Shown here piece by piece: positions 38,085 to 47,489 of a stretch of DNA of 64,000 bases. Positions within the stretch are counted from its first letter, which is position 1. Each line of letters starts with the position of its first letter. The notes below the pieces were generated by a model. It saw only the letters and a list, made by a program, of their open reading frames with translations, searched no databases and had not been told where the DNA came from. This DNA is from Corynebacterium silvaticum (GTDB lineage Bacteria > Actinomycetota > Actinomycetes > Mycobacteriales > Mycobacteriaceae), in the NCBI RefSeq assembly GCF_004382825.2, contig NZ_SDQO02000002.1, positions 682,001-746,000 of the forward strand, written 5' to 3'. The translations under genes and the position numbers were made by a program.

Positions 38085-38288
38085 TTAACGCCACGCTCGC
38101 CACAGGGCGATAGTCGCGATGACCAAAATGAGAGCAAGGAACGCCGGCCAGAGTGAGGGCTGTGGCTGAAACAGATTCACTACGGCCTGAACCAGGGCAA
38201 GAAACGCGAAAAACCCCACAAAGCCTAGGATGGAGTCGCGTACGAGTTTCTTCCTAGTCTCTTGGGGCTGAGGATCGCGCGGTTTCAT
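38085..38288 (-). CDS. Small membrane protein
   Basis: 67 residues: a charged head (MKPRDPQPQETRKKLVRDS) and two hydrophobic helices (20-41 and 48-64). It lies just after the trehalose-importer permease gene on the same strand, where C. glutamicum also has a small membrane-protein gene. A perfect 16-base palindrome (GTGGCG-TTAA-CGCCAC, 38079-38094) overlaps its stop and may end the transcript. The function is unknown. Confidence 0.7.
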   Translation of the reverse strand: MKPRDPQPQETRKKLVRDSILGFVGFFAFLALVQAVVNLFQPQPSLWPAFLALILVIATIALWRAWR

Positions 38289-38327
38289 GCGGATGATTGT
38301 ACTGCGCCTAGTACCCGAAAGCGGTAA

Positions 38328-39164
38328 TTATGCTTTCACTCCACCTGCAGTTAGGCCGGAGACGATACGGCGTTGGAAAGCAAGCACCATGATAATAAGG
38401 GGGATGGTCACCAGGGATCCCGCCGCCATAATGGCTGCGTAGGGGAACTCAAAGGCGCTTGGCCCAGAGAAACGGGCGATGGCTACGGTGACAGGTTCGG
38501 TTGCTGTTGTGGAGAGCTGACGCGCAAGCATGAACTCGTTCCACGTAGCAATAAAAGCCAAGATGGCGGTGGTAAACAACGCAGGTGCCGCAAGGGGCAG
38601 CAGTACGTGGCGGAAGGCCTGGCTGCGGGTGGCGCCGTCGACAAGCGCTGCCTCCTCTAATTCCCACGGAAGCTGCCGGAAGAAGGACACGAGCGTGTAA
38701 ATAGTCAGCGGCAACGCAAAGGAAATGTTGGGGATGATGAGTGCGCGGTAGGTGCCTATCCAGCCGAGGTCGCCAAAGAGCTGGAAAAGTGGGGTCACAA
38801 GGGCGATGCCGGGGAACATCGAGGCGGCAAGCACAACGCCCGTGACTATTCCTTTCCCTCGAAACTCGATGCGAGCCAGCGCATATGCGGTGAAGACTCC
38901 GACGAGGACTGCGAGGAGGGTGGTGGCAAGGCCTACCAGCAAAGAGTTGACGATTGCGCCGAGGAAATCGTTTCCTTTGTCGGTGGACAACGCGTCGCGG
39001 AAATTCTCTAGGGTTACATGCGTTGGCCACGGCGTGGTTTCAAAGGTGTAATCCTTGTTTCGCAGTGCGGTGATCAGCATCCAATAGAACGGCGCCAGAC
39101 CCCAGATCAGGATAAAGACCACACCGATATAGTTGGCTAGTGCTGCACGAATTTTGTGATTCAT
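38328..39164 (-). CDS. tusG: Trehalose-type ABC importer permease (second)
   Basis: 278 residues, six helices, a MalG-like permease with the EAA loop 'ELEEAALVDGATRSQAFRHVLLPLAAP', which docks on the ATPase. It overlaps the first permease by four bases (ATGA). The arrangement equals C. glutamicum tusG-tusF-tusE and resembles mycobacterial SugB-SugA-LpqY, which recover trehalose released during mycolate transfer. The trehalose call is by synteny and family, not by any visible specificity residue. Confidence 0.83.
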   Translation of the reverse strand: MNHKIRAALANYIGVVFILIWGLAPFYWMLITALRNKDYTFETTPWPTHVTLENFRDALSTDKGNDFLGAIVNSLLVGLATTLLAVLVGVFTAYALARIEFRGKGIVTGVVLAASMFPGIALVTPLFQLFGDLGWIGTYRALIIPNISFALPLTIYTLVSFFRQLPWELEEAALVDGATRSQAFRHVLLPLAAPALFTTAILAFIATWNEFMLARQLSTTATEPVTVAIARFSGPSAFEFPYAAIMAAGSLVTIPLIIMVLAFQRRIVSGLTAGGVKA

Positions 39165-40243
39165 GGTGCGGTAGCTGTCCTTTCTTTGGAAGTCGTGGAG
39201 TTATCTAGCTTCTGATGCTTTCCACGACGCTGACGACGCTGCCGGTGCGGCTTGGGGGCGTCACCACGGCCCGTGATGTCTGCGCCAAGGACACGGATCA
39301 TCAGGAAAGCGACGGCGAAAATAAGGAGGAAAATCAGCGTGGAGAGCGCAGAAGCCGAGTTGAAGTGATTCTGACGTACGTCTTCGACCACGAGCTGGGA
39401 GATCGTAGCCGTGGGGGAGTTTGACGACGATGAGATCAAGATGACCGGAAGGTCGTACATACGCAGGGCATCGAGCGTTCTGAAAAGAACAGCGACCATG
39501 AGAGCGGGTTTGACTAGTGGGAGCGTGATCTGTGTGAATTGCTGCCAGGTGCTGGCGCCGTCGACACGAGCTGCCTCGTATACGTCTTTGGGGATCATCT
39601 GTAAGCCCGCGAGAATCAGAAGAGCCATAAAGGGAGTGGTCTTCCATACGTCGGCAATGATGACGGCAAAGCGTGCAGCCCATGGGTCGGTAGTCCATTG
39701 GATTGGGGTATGCAGGAGCGAGTTGACGATGCCCTTATCCGCAAAGATAAACTGCCACAATTTTGCAGTCACTGCCGTAGGGATTGCCCACGGAATGAGC
39801 ACTGCGGCTCGAACTAGCGCCCTACCGCGAAACTCCCTGTTCATGACCAGCGCCATGCCAACACCTAGAACGATTTCTAGGGCTACCGTGACCACGGTGA
39901 AAAAGAGCGTATTTCCTACCGCTGGCCAAAAATCAGTGGATATGACTCCGGGTGGGCACGCGATGGCACTTCCGGACGAAGTCCCGCAGCGCTGCGTTAG
40001 CCAGTAGGCATAATGCTCTAACCCAGCGAAACCACCTTGGGTGAAAAGCCCAGTGACTGGGTCAAGGCCTTTGTCTTCCTGAAAAGAGAGATAGATGGCC
40101 CTGACGATGGGATAGCCAATAACGATCGCTAGGACGATGAGCGTGGGGGCGATCAACAACGCAGCGTTGCGGTGTTGTTTCCGGCGCGCTTCGACGATTC
40201 CTTCCCGAGAAGGAACTTTTCGCGCTGGGCGCGTTGTGTCCAC
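39161..40243 (-). CDS. tusF: Trehalose-type ABC importer permease (first)
   Basis: 360 residues, a MalF-like permease with six helices; the EAA loop reads 'DVYEAARVDGASTWQQFTQITLPLVKP'. Both ends carry basic cytoplasmic tails: 'PARKVPSREGIVEARRKQHR' at the start and a Lys/Arg/His-rich tail of about 35 residues at the end, longer than in typical MalF/UgpA proteins. It pairs with the next gene product to form the channel. A long stem-loop separates it from the binding-protein gene upstream. Confidence 0.85.
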   Translation of the reverse strand: MDTTRPARKVPSREGIVEARRKQHRNAALLIAPTLIVLAIVIGYPIVRAIYLSFQEDKGLDPVTGLFTQGGFAGLEHYAYWLTQRCGTSSGSAIACPPGVISTDFWPAVGNTLFFTVVTVALEIVLGVGMALVMNREFRGRALVRAAVLIPWAIPTAVTAKLWQFIFADKGIVNSLLHTPIQWTTDPWAARFAVIIADVWKTTPFMALLILAGLQMIPKDVYEAARVDGASTWQQFTQITLPLVKPALMVAVLFRTLDALRMYDLPVILISSSSNSPTATISQLVVEDVRQNHFNSASALSTLIFLLIFAVAFLMIRVLGADITGRGDAPKPHRQRRQRRGKHQKLDNSTTSKERTATAP

Positions 40244-40290
40244 GGTACCTCCTTTGTCTGATGCTGGTCCGCTTCAACCTTAAAGCACTA

Positions 40291-40350
40291 AAGGAAGCCC
40301 GCGGTAAGAACATGTTCGTGGAGCATGAGCTTACCGGTGCAGGCTTCCTT
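40291..40350 (-). promoter_or_regulatory. Intercistronic stem-loop between tusE and tusF
   Basis: AAGGAAGCC-cgc-GGTAAG pairs with CTTACC-ggtgca-GGCTTCCTT around a loop that itself holds a CATG...CATG pair. Placed after the binding-protein gene and before the permeases, it probably limits read-through or stabilises the tusE mRNA so that more binding protein than permease is made. Confidence 0.7.
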
Positions 40351-40420
40351 GATAAAGATATTGGAGCTTAGTGCGAACCGTATATGCGGTTATGAGCGTA
40401 TGAACTCAGTGGAGCTGAGA

Positions 40421-41680
40421 CTACTTCTTGGATGCGTTCTGGATTGCAGCACGCATGTCCTTGGTAGCGTCTTCTACGCTCTTGTCTCCCTTGAGAGCAG
40501 CGTAGGCGTTGTCTTGAATAGCCTTGGAGATAGCTGGGTAGAAGGGGCTGACTGGGCGAGGTGCCGCATTTTCCAGGGACTTCTTCAGCGCCGGGAGATA
40601 GGGGTACTTGGCCACGAGGGACTCATCGTCGTAGATGGATGCGAGTACTGGTGGGAAAGAGTTATCGGCAAAGGACTTTTGGTTGTCCTCGTTCACGATG
40701 AACTTCATAAAGTCCAGAGCCGTAGCTTTGTTCTTGGAGTTCACGTTGATGCCATTGTTGTAGCCACCCAGGGTGGAGACGCCCACGCCGTCTTTGCCAA
40801 CGAGTGGGGAGACCTCAAACTTGCCCTTGACCGCAGAGGTGCTCTCGGCGGCATTGGTGTACATGTACGGCCAGTTGATGGCGTAAGCGGTTTCTCCTGC
40901 TACAAAGGATAGGTTGGTTTCTTCTTCTGTAGCGGAGATGGAGTTCTTGGAGATGGACCCGTCCTTGTAACCGTCCACGAGCGCCTGAACGCCGGCCTTG
41001 GAGTCTTCGGAATCTACGGCGGGTGCGCCGGAGTCATCTAGGATGTGTCCGCCCCAGCCTTCGATGAAGCCTGCGGTGTTGACCGTGAGGCCCTCGTACT
41101 GCTTGAGCTGAGTGGTGAGGCAATCCACGTGCTTGGCTTTTGCGGCTTCACAGCTAGCGGTGAGATCTTTCCACGTGGCTGGTGCTTCTGGCACGATTTC
41201 GGTGTTGCGGAACAGCAGCTGACCGTTGGTGTTTTGCGGCAGAGCGTAGAGAGTTCCGTTATAGGTAGCAGACTCAACAGTTGCTTTGAGCAGCCCGGAG
41301 GTGTCTACCTTGAGATCGTCTTTGAGGGGGGCCAGCCACTGGTTAGCAGCAAAGTCGGCGGTCCAGACCACATCGAGTGCCATCACGTCATAGTCAGAGT
41401 TGCCAGCCTGAAGCGACTGCACCAGGGTCTCACGTTGATCGTCGGCCTCGCCGGCGAGTTCTTTGAGCGTGACCTTTTCATCGGGGTGCGCGCTATTCCA
41501 TTTTTCAATAATTGGAATAACTTTATCCGTGTCGTTTTTGCCCATGGCAAAGGTGATGGGGCCGCGACCGTCAGTGTTCTGCGGTGCTGGCGCTGAGGAA
41601 TCGGAGGAGCAGCCTGCGAGGGCTACCGAAGCAAAAAGCGCTGTGGCTGCAAGCGACGCGCCGGTCTTTGAGACGTTCAT
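40421..41680 (-). CDS. tusE: Trehalose-type ABC importer binding lipoprotein
   Basis: 419 residues from the ATG at 41678-41680. Signal peptide with lipobox LAGC (Cys 24). The rest is a MalE-type sugar-binding protein ('GPITFAMGKNDTDKVIPIIEKWNSAHP', 'VMALDVVWTADFAANQWLAPL', 'AYAINWPYMY'). It is homologous in place to LpqY of mycobacteria and TusE of C. glutamicum. It is the first gene of the tusE-F-G operon. The ATPase gene tusK that follows it in C. glutamicum is not present here. Confidence 0.87.
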   Translation of the reverse strand: MNVSKTGASLAATALFASVALAGCSSDSSAPAPQNTDGRGPITFAMGKNDTDKVIPIIEKWNSAHPDEKVTLKELAGEADDQRETLVQSLQAGNSDYDVMALDVVWTADFAANQWLAPLKDDLKVDTSGLLKATVESATYNGTLYALPQNTNGQLLFRNTEIVPEAPATWKDLTASCEAAKAKHVDCLTTQLKQYEGLTVNTAGFIEGWGGHILDDSGAPAVDSEDSKAGVQALVDGYKDGSISKNSISATEEETNLSFVAGETAYAINWPYMYTNAAESTSAVKGKFEVSPLVGKDGVGVSTLGGYNNGINVNSKNKATALDFMKFIVNEDNQKSFADNSFPPVLASIYDDESLVAKYPYLPALKKSLENAAPRPVSPFYPAISKAIQDNAYAALKGDKSVEDATKDMRAAIQNASKK

Positions 41681-41838
41681 CGAGGGATCACCTTTCCGTT
41701 GAGTTCCCTCACTAAGGTAGTGATCCTCCGACGGAAGTAAAGGACTTATGGCCCTTATCACCCCGTAAAGAGGGTACTAAATATGAATGAACATCGTTGT
41801 CGATCTCTGACTATTGACCCCATATGCGCGAGAGGGGG

Positions 41839-42516
41839 TCAGGACAATCGAACCGTGATCTTTTCTGCACGTCCGATGGCATCAAGTCGCTGATCACTGG
41901 CCACTCCCGTAACAACGACAGCCGATCCGCCTGCCGCAAGCGGCGCTAGTACGGTGCGTTCCATTTCTGTCAACGTGGTCCAATCGGTGCTCAGGGCGCG
42001 CGCACCAGGGTCGACCTCGGCAAGGGCTTGCGTATCGACGCTCTCCTCAATCTTCGTACCTGGCTCAAAGAACTGGTCACCGTAGAAGCGCACCGTCGGG
42101 CCAAAATCGATCATTCCATCGGGAACTGTGCCCCCGCATTCCACAACGCCGCGTCCAAAAGGATCTTGTGTGACAAGTACAACGTCTCCGGTGAAGGCCG
42201 GGGAAGCGTCGATACGCTCGGAATCCATAAAAGCCACTGCCCCATGAGCGTGCTCGATGGGGCAGAACTCAACGTCGATTCCTGCTGCCATTGCGCCTAA
42301 AACTATGGCTACGCATTGCCAGCTTGCTGGAAGATCCAGACTGATGAGTGAGTCTTGCTCAAGATCTAGTTCCTCGCGCAGCATGTTTGCCACCTTCGCT
42401 GCCCAGTTATCCAGCGTTTGGGCCGAGAAATCGAGCCGGGCCCCAGTCGACTCGTTGTATACCGTCAACCGTGGGGTAGCAGAATCTGAGGAGAGTATGG
42501 TGCGCAGAAGTTCCAT
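41839..42516 (-). CDS. TIGR03089 family protein
   Basis: 225 residues. The first half resembles the N-terminal part of acyl-CoA synthetases ('RLTVYNESTGARLDFSAQTLDNWAAKVANML', 'DSLISLDLPASWQCVAIVLGAMAAGIDV'), and the rest lacks the AMP-binding motifs. This truncated adenylate-forming-like build is the actinobacterial TIGR03089 family; catalysis is unlikely. In corynebacteria and mycobacteria it lies beside lcpA and wbbL, as here, so a role linked to envelope assembly is possible but unproven. Confidence 0.85.
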   Translation of the reverse strand: MELLRTILSSDSATPRLTVYNESTGARLDFSAQTLDNWAAKVANMLREELDLEQDSLISLDLPASWQCVAIVLGAMAAGIDVEFCPIEHAHGAVAFMDSERIDASPAFTGDVVLVTQDPFGRGVVECGGTVPDGMIDFGPTVRFYGDQFFEPGTKIEESVDTQALAEVDPGARALSTDWTTLTEMERTVLAPLAAGGSAVVVTGVASDQRLDAIGRAEKITVRLS

Positions 42517-42567
42517 GAGAATCTATCGTAGGGGAAATAAGAATCTACTGTGTACAGCAATGGCTGA

Positions 42568-42600
42568 GGGGCATCGACAGATAGAGAAAGTCGATGCCCC
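42568..42600 (-). terminator. Terminator of lcpA
   Basis: GGGGCATCGAC pairs perfectly with GTCGATGCCCC around an 11-base loop, 27 bases beyond the leftward lcpA stop. Confidence 0.8.
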
Positions 42601-42626
42601 AGTCAATAGAAACTACAGAGTGAGTA

Positions 42627-44195
42627 CTAGTTGACGCACCGTGGCCCGTTTCCACCGGCATCAATTTCTGGGGAGACGATTGCTTGTCCTTCGTCTGCTC
42701 CAGGCTGACCCACCACAGACGTTGCGCTTGACGTGCTCGTCGTCGACTCGGCGCTCTTCGGTCCTGAGTAATCGCCGGCGGCAACTACTACATAGGAATG
42801 TGGATCGAGACCGCTATGCTGCACGACTGGGATGCCACCGAGCTCCTGGGAAAGGTGCTTGGCATCATCGGTTTCAGGGTCTGCAGCCAAGATCTGGCTA
42901 TGAGAGTACAATCCCTCGGGAGCATTGCCGGTTTCTGCGATGGTATACCCCTTGGTCTTCAGATGCCCGGCGACCTCGGCGGCGAGCCCCGACGTGGTGG
43001 TGGCATTAAGAACATCCACAGTAGTGTTGGGATGCGCGGTGTGATCGGCGGGTTCAGGAGACGTCTGGCTTGAAGGTCCTTCCTTTGGCCCGCCATTAAG
43101 CAGCTGGTCAAAGAACTTATGCACCTGCTGCACATCCACGGTAACAACGGATTCGCCGTAATCTCCGGTGCCGTCGATCGAAGTAACCGGGATGGTATTG
43201 AATCGAACATTGCCGCCAGCAAGATTCTGCAGCTGGTTGGCAAAGCTCATCACATCCCAGTTCTGGTCGATAACAACGGAACGCTCCACGGCCTTACCCA
43301 TGTCTGATAGCTTCTGCGGATTAGTTAGGGTTCCAGAGGACAGCACCTTATTGACCAGTGAGGCCATAAACGCTTGCTGACGAACAATACGATCCAGGTC
43401 GCCACGGGGAAGTCCATGCCGCTGGCGGACAAAGGCAAGCGCCTGCCCACCCTTAAGCGTTTGACGTCCGGCTCCGAAATCAGCGCCGGAGTACTCGTCT
43501 TTGACGCTGTTGTTCAAACAGACTTCGACGCCGCCCACGGCTTCTGTCAAAAGAACAAAGCCGAGGAGGCCAACCTCTGCGTAGTGATCGACAGTAATTC
43601 CGGTGAGATCGGACACCGCACCGATGAGAGCCTGGCGTCCGGCTTGCTTGGAACGCTCGTCGAGAGTCTTCTGATCGCTGATTCCCTCCGATAGGAGTTT
43701 GGTGGCTTCCTTATCTTTATAGTTTTTGTACACGCCGTTGATTTTGAGATTCCCCAAGTTGTTGTCGTGCACATACGTATCGCGAGGAATAGAGATAGCG
43801 GTTGCCGAGGAACCGTCGTTGGGGATACGAATCACCATGATGGTGTCAGTATTATCGTTTTCCTCATCGCCGGCGTGCAGCAGTTCGATCTCCTGCGGGC
43901 TAAGTGGATTGCCCTGGGCGTCGGTACGCGAATCGGAGCCGACGAGCAGGACGTCAGTTGCGCCGTCGGCAGCTTCCTTCATCCCTTTGTCGCCGCCTAG
44001 GGAAAGGTTGCCGGCAGAAGCAACTGTGCTACCTAATTTTCCAATGGTGAAGTAACCGGCGCCAGATATGACCAGCACTATCGACGAGATCAACGCGAGG
44101 AAGATCTTAACGGGTCGAGGACCCATTTGTTTGGTATCGGGCATCGCTGAAGGCGGCGCCTGAATGTCGCGGTTACGACGGTATTTGTCGGTCAT
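42627..44195 (-). CDS. lcpA: LytR-CpsA-Psr family cell-wall glycopolymer ligase
   Basis: 522 residues. Cytoplasmic tail, one membrane helix (about 29-50), an LCP domain at about 85-265 ('ATDVLLVGSDSRTD', 'SIPRDTYVHDN', 'INGVYKNYKDKEATK', 'GQALAFVRQRHGLPRGDLDRIVRQQAF') and a LytR_C domain at about 385-475. LCP proteins transfer lipid-linked glycopolymers to peptidoglycan; in C. glutamicum LcpA at this locus attaches arabinogalactan. The last 45 residues are a Ser/Thr-rich tail. It is divergent from wbbL, which starts the linker unit that LcpA transfers. Confidence 0.93.
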   Translation of the reverse strand: MTDKYRRNRDIQAPPSAMPDTKQMGPRPVKIFLALISSIVLVISGAGYFTIGKLGSTVASAGNLSLGGDKGMKEAADGATDVLLVGSDSRTDAQGNPLSPQEIELLHAGDEENDNTDTIMVIRIPNDGSSATAISIPRDTYVHDNNLGNLKINGVYKNYKDKEATKLLSEGISDQKTLDERSKQAGRQALIGAVSDLTGITVDHYAEVGLLGFVLLTEAVGGVEVCLNNSVKDEYSGADFGAGRQTLKGGQALAFVRQRHGLPRGDLDRIVRQQAFMASLVNKVLSSGTLTNPQKLSDMGKAVERSVVIDQNWDVMSFANQLQNLAGGNVRFNTIPVTSIDGTGDYGESVVTVDVQQVHKFFDQLLNGGPKEGPSSQTSPEPADHTAHPNTTVDVLNATTTSGLAAEVAGHLKTKGYTIAETGNAPEGLYSHSQILAADPETDDAKHLSQELGGIPVVQHSGLDPHSYVVVAAGDYSGPKSAESTTSTSSATSVVGQPGADEGQAIVSPEIDAGGNGPRCVN

Positions 44196-44312
44196 ATGTG
44201 TTGGATCTCCATGAAGAAAGGAGTAGAAACAGGTAAAAGTCTAGGTGAAGTAGGGCTAAAAGCCGTAGTTTTTCTGCGAAATTGTTTTTATTGTGTGTTC
44301 GGATTCCCAACG

Positions 44313-45263
44313 ATGAATAAAAGCGTGGCAGATCTCGATTCCCAGATACGCCCGACTAAGCTCAAGCGGGTGACTACAACAGATGCCAAGCCGATAGCCG
44401 TGATTACGGTTACTTTCTCTCCCGGTGATCACCTTGCAGCATTCCTGGATTCTGTACGCGAAGCGACCGTGCGGGGTGCGTATACCGTCCTCGCAGACAA
44501 CGGATCCACAGATGGAACTCCTCAGGCTGCCGCGAAAGAACGGGACGGCGTGGAGTTTTTTGCTACCGGCGGCAACATTGGCTACGGCTCTGCAATTAAT
44601 GCAGCGGCTCGCCACCTCAAGGACAAACGGGCAAATGGTGGCATAGAACCGGAGTTCTTCGTCTTAGCCAATCCCGATGTGGTCTTTGATAAAGGCTCGA
44701 TCGACGTCATGCTCGAATGCGCGCAACGTTGGCCGCATGCTGGCGCAATCGGTCCCTATATTCGGCAAAGCGATGGGTCTGCGTATCCGTCGGCGCGTGC
44801 TATTCCTACGCTAAGCAACGGCATCGGACACGCGTTATTTGGTGCGATATGGCCGCATAATCCATGGACAAAGGCGTATAAGGACGATGCTGACATGGGT
44901 ACTGAGCGCACCGCCGGGTGGGTATCTGGCTCGTGCTTGTTGGTTCGATGGGATGCGTTTGATGCCATAGGTGGTTTTGACGAGCGGTACTTTATGTATA
45001 TGGAAGACATGGATCTGGGCGACCGGTTTGGCCGCGCAGGCTTTGATAACGTCTTTTGTCCTTCCTCTTTTATTACTCATGCTGTGGGACACGCGGCAGG
45101 AAAGCATCCGGAAAAGATGCTGCCCGCGCATCACGAGTCGGCGTATCGCTTCCAGGCGGATCGTCATCCCCATGCGTGGCAGCTGCCCATCCGTATTGTT
45201 TTAAAACTGGGACTCCAAGCTCGCGCTTTTGTGGCGGTAGCGTCGGCGAAACTGAAAAAATAA
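44313..45263 (+). CDS. wbbL: Rhamnosyltransferase WbbL
   Basis: 316 residues from the ATG at 44313; a GTG four codons later is possible. It is a GT2-type glycosyltransferase: 'AVITVTFSPGDHLAAFLDSV', 'VLADNGSTDGTPQ' and 'FVLANPDVVFDKGSI' (the D-x-D-like metal site), with 'WVSGSCLLVRWDAFDAIGGFDERYFMYMEDMDLGDR' as the acceptor region. WbbL adds rhamnose from dTDP-rhamnose to decaprenyl-PP-GlcNAc, completing the arabinogalactan linker. The place between lcpA and manC is the usual one. Confidence 0.93.
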   Translation: MNKSVADLDSQIRPTKLKRVTTTDAKPIAVITVTFSPGDHLAAFLDSVREATVRGAYTVLADNGSTDGTPQAAAKERDGVEFFATGGNIGYGSAINAAARHLKDKRANGGIEPEFFVLANPDVVFDKGSIDVMLECAQRWPHAGAIGPYIRQSDGSAYPSARAIPTLSNGIGHALFGAIWPHNPWTKAYKDDADMGTERTAGWVSGSCLLVRWDAFDAIGGFDERYFMYMEDMDLGDRFGRAGFDNVFCPSSFITHAVGHAAGKHPEKMLPAHHESAYRFQADRHPHAWQLPIRIVLKLGLQARAFVAVASAKLKK

Positions 45264-45437
45264 CCTCTGGGTCGGGAGGCATGGGCCGAGTTCCTGTGCT
45301 TGGAATAGCGGTCCGTGTCGCTGGGTATTCTGCGTGGAAGCATAAACTTCGGGTTCTGTCAGGGTAGTCTGATTGAGTCAATCCGGAGGTGCACGTCTAG
45401 GCGTGCGTGACAAGCAAGAAAAGTAAGGACATCAAAA

Positions 45438-46526
45438 ATGACCACAACGACGCTGCGCGGTAACACAGATGCCGTGATCCTGGTTGGTGGCAAAGGCACG
45501 CGCCTTCGTCCGCTGACGGTGTCGACTCCGAAGCCGATGCTGCCGACTGCGGGTGTGCCGTTCTTATCGCATCTCCTTGCACGAATCAAAGCTGCCGGTA
45601 TTAAGCACGTTGTGCTAGGTACATCTTTCAAGGCAGAGGTCTTTGAAGAGTACTTTGGCAATGGTGAAGACCTTGGCTTGGAGATCGAATACGTTGTTGA
45701 GGATAAGCCGCTAGGCACTGGCGGCGGTATCCGGAACGTTTATGAGAAACTTCGCGCAGATACCGTCATGGTTTTCAACGGAGACGTGCTTGGTGGTACG
45801 GATCTGGGTGGAATTCTTGATGCGCATCACGAGAAGCAGGCCGATTTGACCATGCACCTCGTTCGAGTCCCCGAGCCACGGGCTTTTGGATGCGTTCCTA
45901 CTGACGCTGATGGGCGCGTTTCGGCGTTCCTGGAGAAGACGGAGGATCCTCCTACCGACCAAATCAACGCTGGCTGTTATGTTTTCCGCCGCGAACTGAT
46001 TGAGTCGATTCCCGCTGACCGTGTGGTGTCCGTTGAGCGCGAGACTTTCCCCAAGTTGCTGGAAGAGGGGCGTCGTGTCTTCGGATATGTGGATAATGCA
46101 TACTGGCGCGATATGGGGACACCGGCGGACTTTGTTCGCGGTTCTTCCGATTTGGTTCGTGGCATTGCGCCGTCGCCGCTGCTTGAGGGGCGCACAGGCG
46201 AATCGCTTATCGACGAGTCCGCCGGCGTGAAAGATGGCGCGCTCTTACTGGGCGGCACCGTTATCGGCCGGGGTACGGAAGTCGGCGCGGGTTGCCGTCT
46301 CGACGACACCGTGGTCTTTGATGGCGTGACCATCGAACCGGGCGCAGTCATCGAAGATTCCATCATTGCTCATGGTGTTCGTATCGGCGCGAATGCTCGA
46401 ATCAAGGGCTGCGTTATTGGCGAGGGTGCACAGATTGGTGCACGCTGTGAGCTTTTAAACGGGCTACGGGTATGGCCAGGGGTTGAGATCCCCACTGCTG
46501 GAATCCGGTTCAGTTCTGACGCCTAA
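45438..46526 (+). CDS. manC: Mannose-1-phosphate guanylyltransferase
   Basis: 362 residues. Nucleotidyltransferase domain with 'VILVGGKGTRLRPLTVSTPKPMLP' at the start and 'VFNGDVLGG' for the metal, followed from about residue 250 by a left-handed beta-helix of hexapeptide repeats ('GTVIGRGTEVGAGCRL', 'IIAHGVRIGANARIKGCVIGEGAQIG'). It should make GDP-mannose from GTP and mannose-1-phosphate for lipomannan and glycolipids. The gene is named manB in mycobacteria (Rv3264c) and manC or rmlA2 in corynebacteria. Enzymes for other sugars share this build, so the substrate rests on synteny with manA and pmmA. Confidence 0.9.
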   Translation: MTTTTLRGNTDAVILVGGKGTRLRPLTVSTPKPMLPTAGVPFLSHLLARIKAAGIKHVVLGTSFKAEVFEEYFGNGEDLGLEIEYVVEDKPLGTGGGIRNVYEKLRADTVMVFNGDVLGGTDLGGILDAHHEKQADLTMHLVRVPEPRAFGCVPTDADGRVSAFLEKTEDPPTDQINAGCYVFRRELIESIPADRVVSVERETFPKLLEEGRRVFGYVDNAYWRDMGTPADFVRGSSDLVRGIAPSPLLEGRTGESLIDESAGVKDGALLLGGTVIGRGTEVGAGCRLDDTVVFDGVTIEPGAVIEDSIIAHGVRIGANARIKGCVIGEGAQIGARCELLNGLRVWPGVEIPTAGIRFSSDA

Positions 46527-47045
46527 ATAAACTGTGTCGACCATCTCAATTTTAGTGGCGTGTGTGTGCGTTCTGGAAGGCATTTTGCTGCTAAAAAATA
46601 GAGTGGTTGAATAAAAGTCGGAGGGCTCTCGGGGTATACGTAAAACTTCTTTTGTGTGCGATAGCACGAGGGAATGTGATGGCTGCAGTGACACGCTGGC
46701 CATCGAGGCCCCAGTGGCGGCGCTAGATTGGAACTACTAGATGTAGTACCCCTGGCGTCTGCCCCCGTGGCATACGTTGTGTTAAAGATGTGACTCGTGA
46801 AGTTTGCGAGCTGGGGAAATTCATTTTTTTCAAGGGGAAATACACTCTCAGGTTGACGGCATCTTGTGTTGGAGTGTTGAATTTCAAGTATGTAATTCGC
46901 TGCATAGTCTTCTTATATGGCTTTACATATCCCGCTAATTCTGCGTGAGTGTGCTGTGTATCTATGTGGTGTGTTGTGAGTTGGCGCGGGTTTTCCTCGC
47001 GTAAGAACTCGCATATGTGAACATCAACGAGGAGAGGAGAGTGGC
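46527..47045. promoter_or_regulatory. Long upstream region of whcD
   Basis: 519 bases with no convincing gene. Long leaders are usual for whiB2-type genes. An AT-rich stretch lies near 46800-46960, and a GAGGAGAG ribosome site at 47031-47038. I see no clear operator; MtrA or WhcD itself would be likely regulators from other actinobacteria, but that is inference. Confidence 0.4.
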
Positions 47046-47345
47046 GTGGAAGATATGGCCAGTAACGCCGCGCCTCGGACTCGCACGCCCCTAGAGCTGA
47101 CGCTAGATGACCTGTTTGGTGCAGTTGAGCAGGAGTGGCAAGAGCAGGCCCTATGTGCCCAGACAGATCCAGAAGCCTTCTTCCCGGAGAAGGGCGGATC
47201 TACCCGTGAAGCAAAGCGCATCTGTCAGGCGTGTGCTGTGCGCGATGAGTGTCTGGAATACGCGCTAGAACACGATGAACGCTTTGGTATCTGGGGCGGT
47301 CTTTCTGAACGTGAGCGCCGGAGACTCAAACGGGATATCGGTTAA
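47046..47345 (+). CDS. whcD: WhiB-family iron-sulfur regulator
   Basis: 99 residues, GTG start eight bases after GAGGAGAG. Four cysteines at 37, 60, 63 and 69 (C-x22-C-x2-C-x5-C) bind a 4Fe-4S cluster, followed by the 'GIWGG' turn (81-85) and a basic C-terminus for DNA binding. It matches WhiB2 of mycobacteria and WhcD of C. glutamicum, which control division and septation genes. It is followed by the convergent zincin-like gene. Confidence 0.93.
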   Translation: MEDMASNAAPRTRTPLELTLDDLFGAVEQEWQEQALCAQTDPEAFFPEKGGSTREAKRICQACAVRDECLEYALEHDERFGIWGGLSERERRRLKRDIG

Positions 47346-47489
47346 GGCTTTGTAGTACGAGGGACCTGCTAGGCGTGACACCTGGGAGGTCCTTTATCTG
47401 TGCACACCTGTGTGTTCCTAGCCATGGAATCATGGGCTGGGACTCTAGTGCGAGCTCTGTTCCGTCGCTAGTGATGCCTTATGCCGGTT

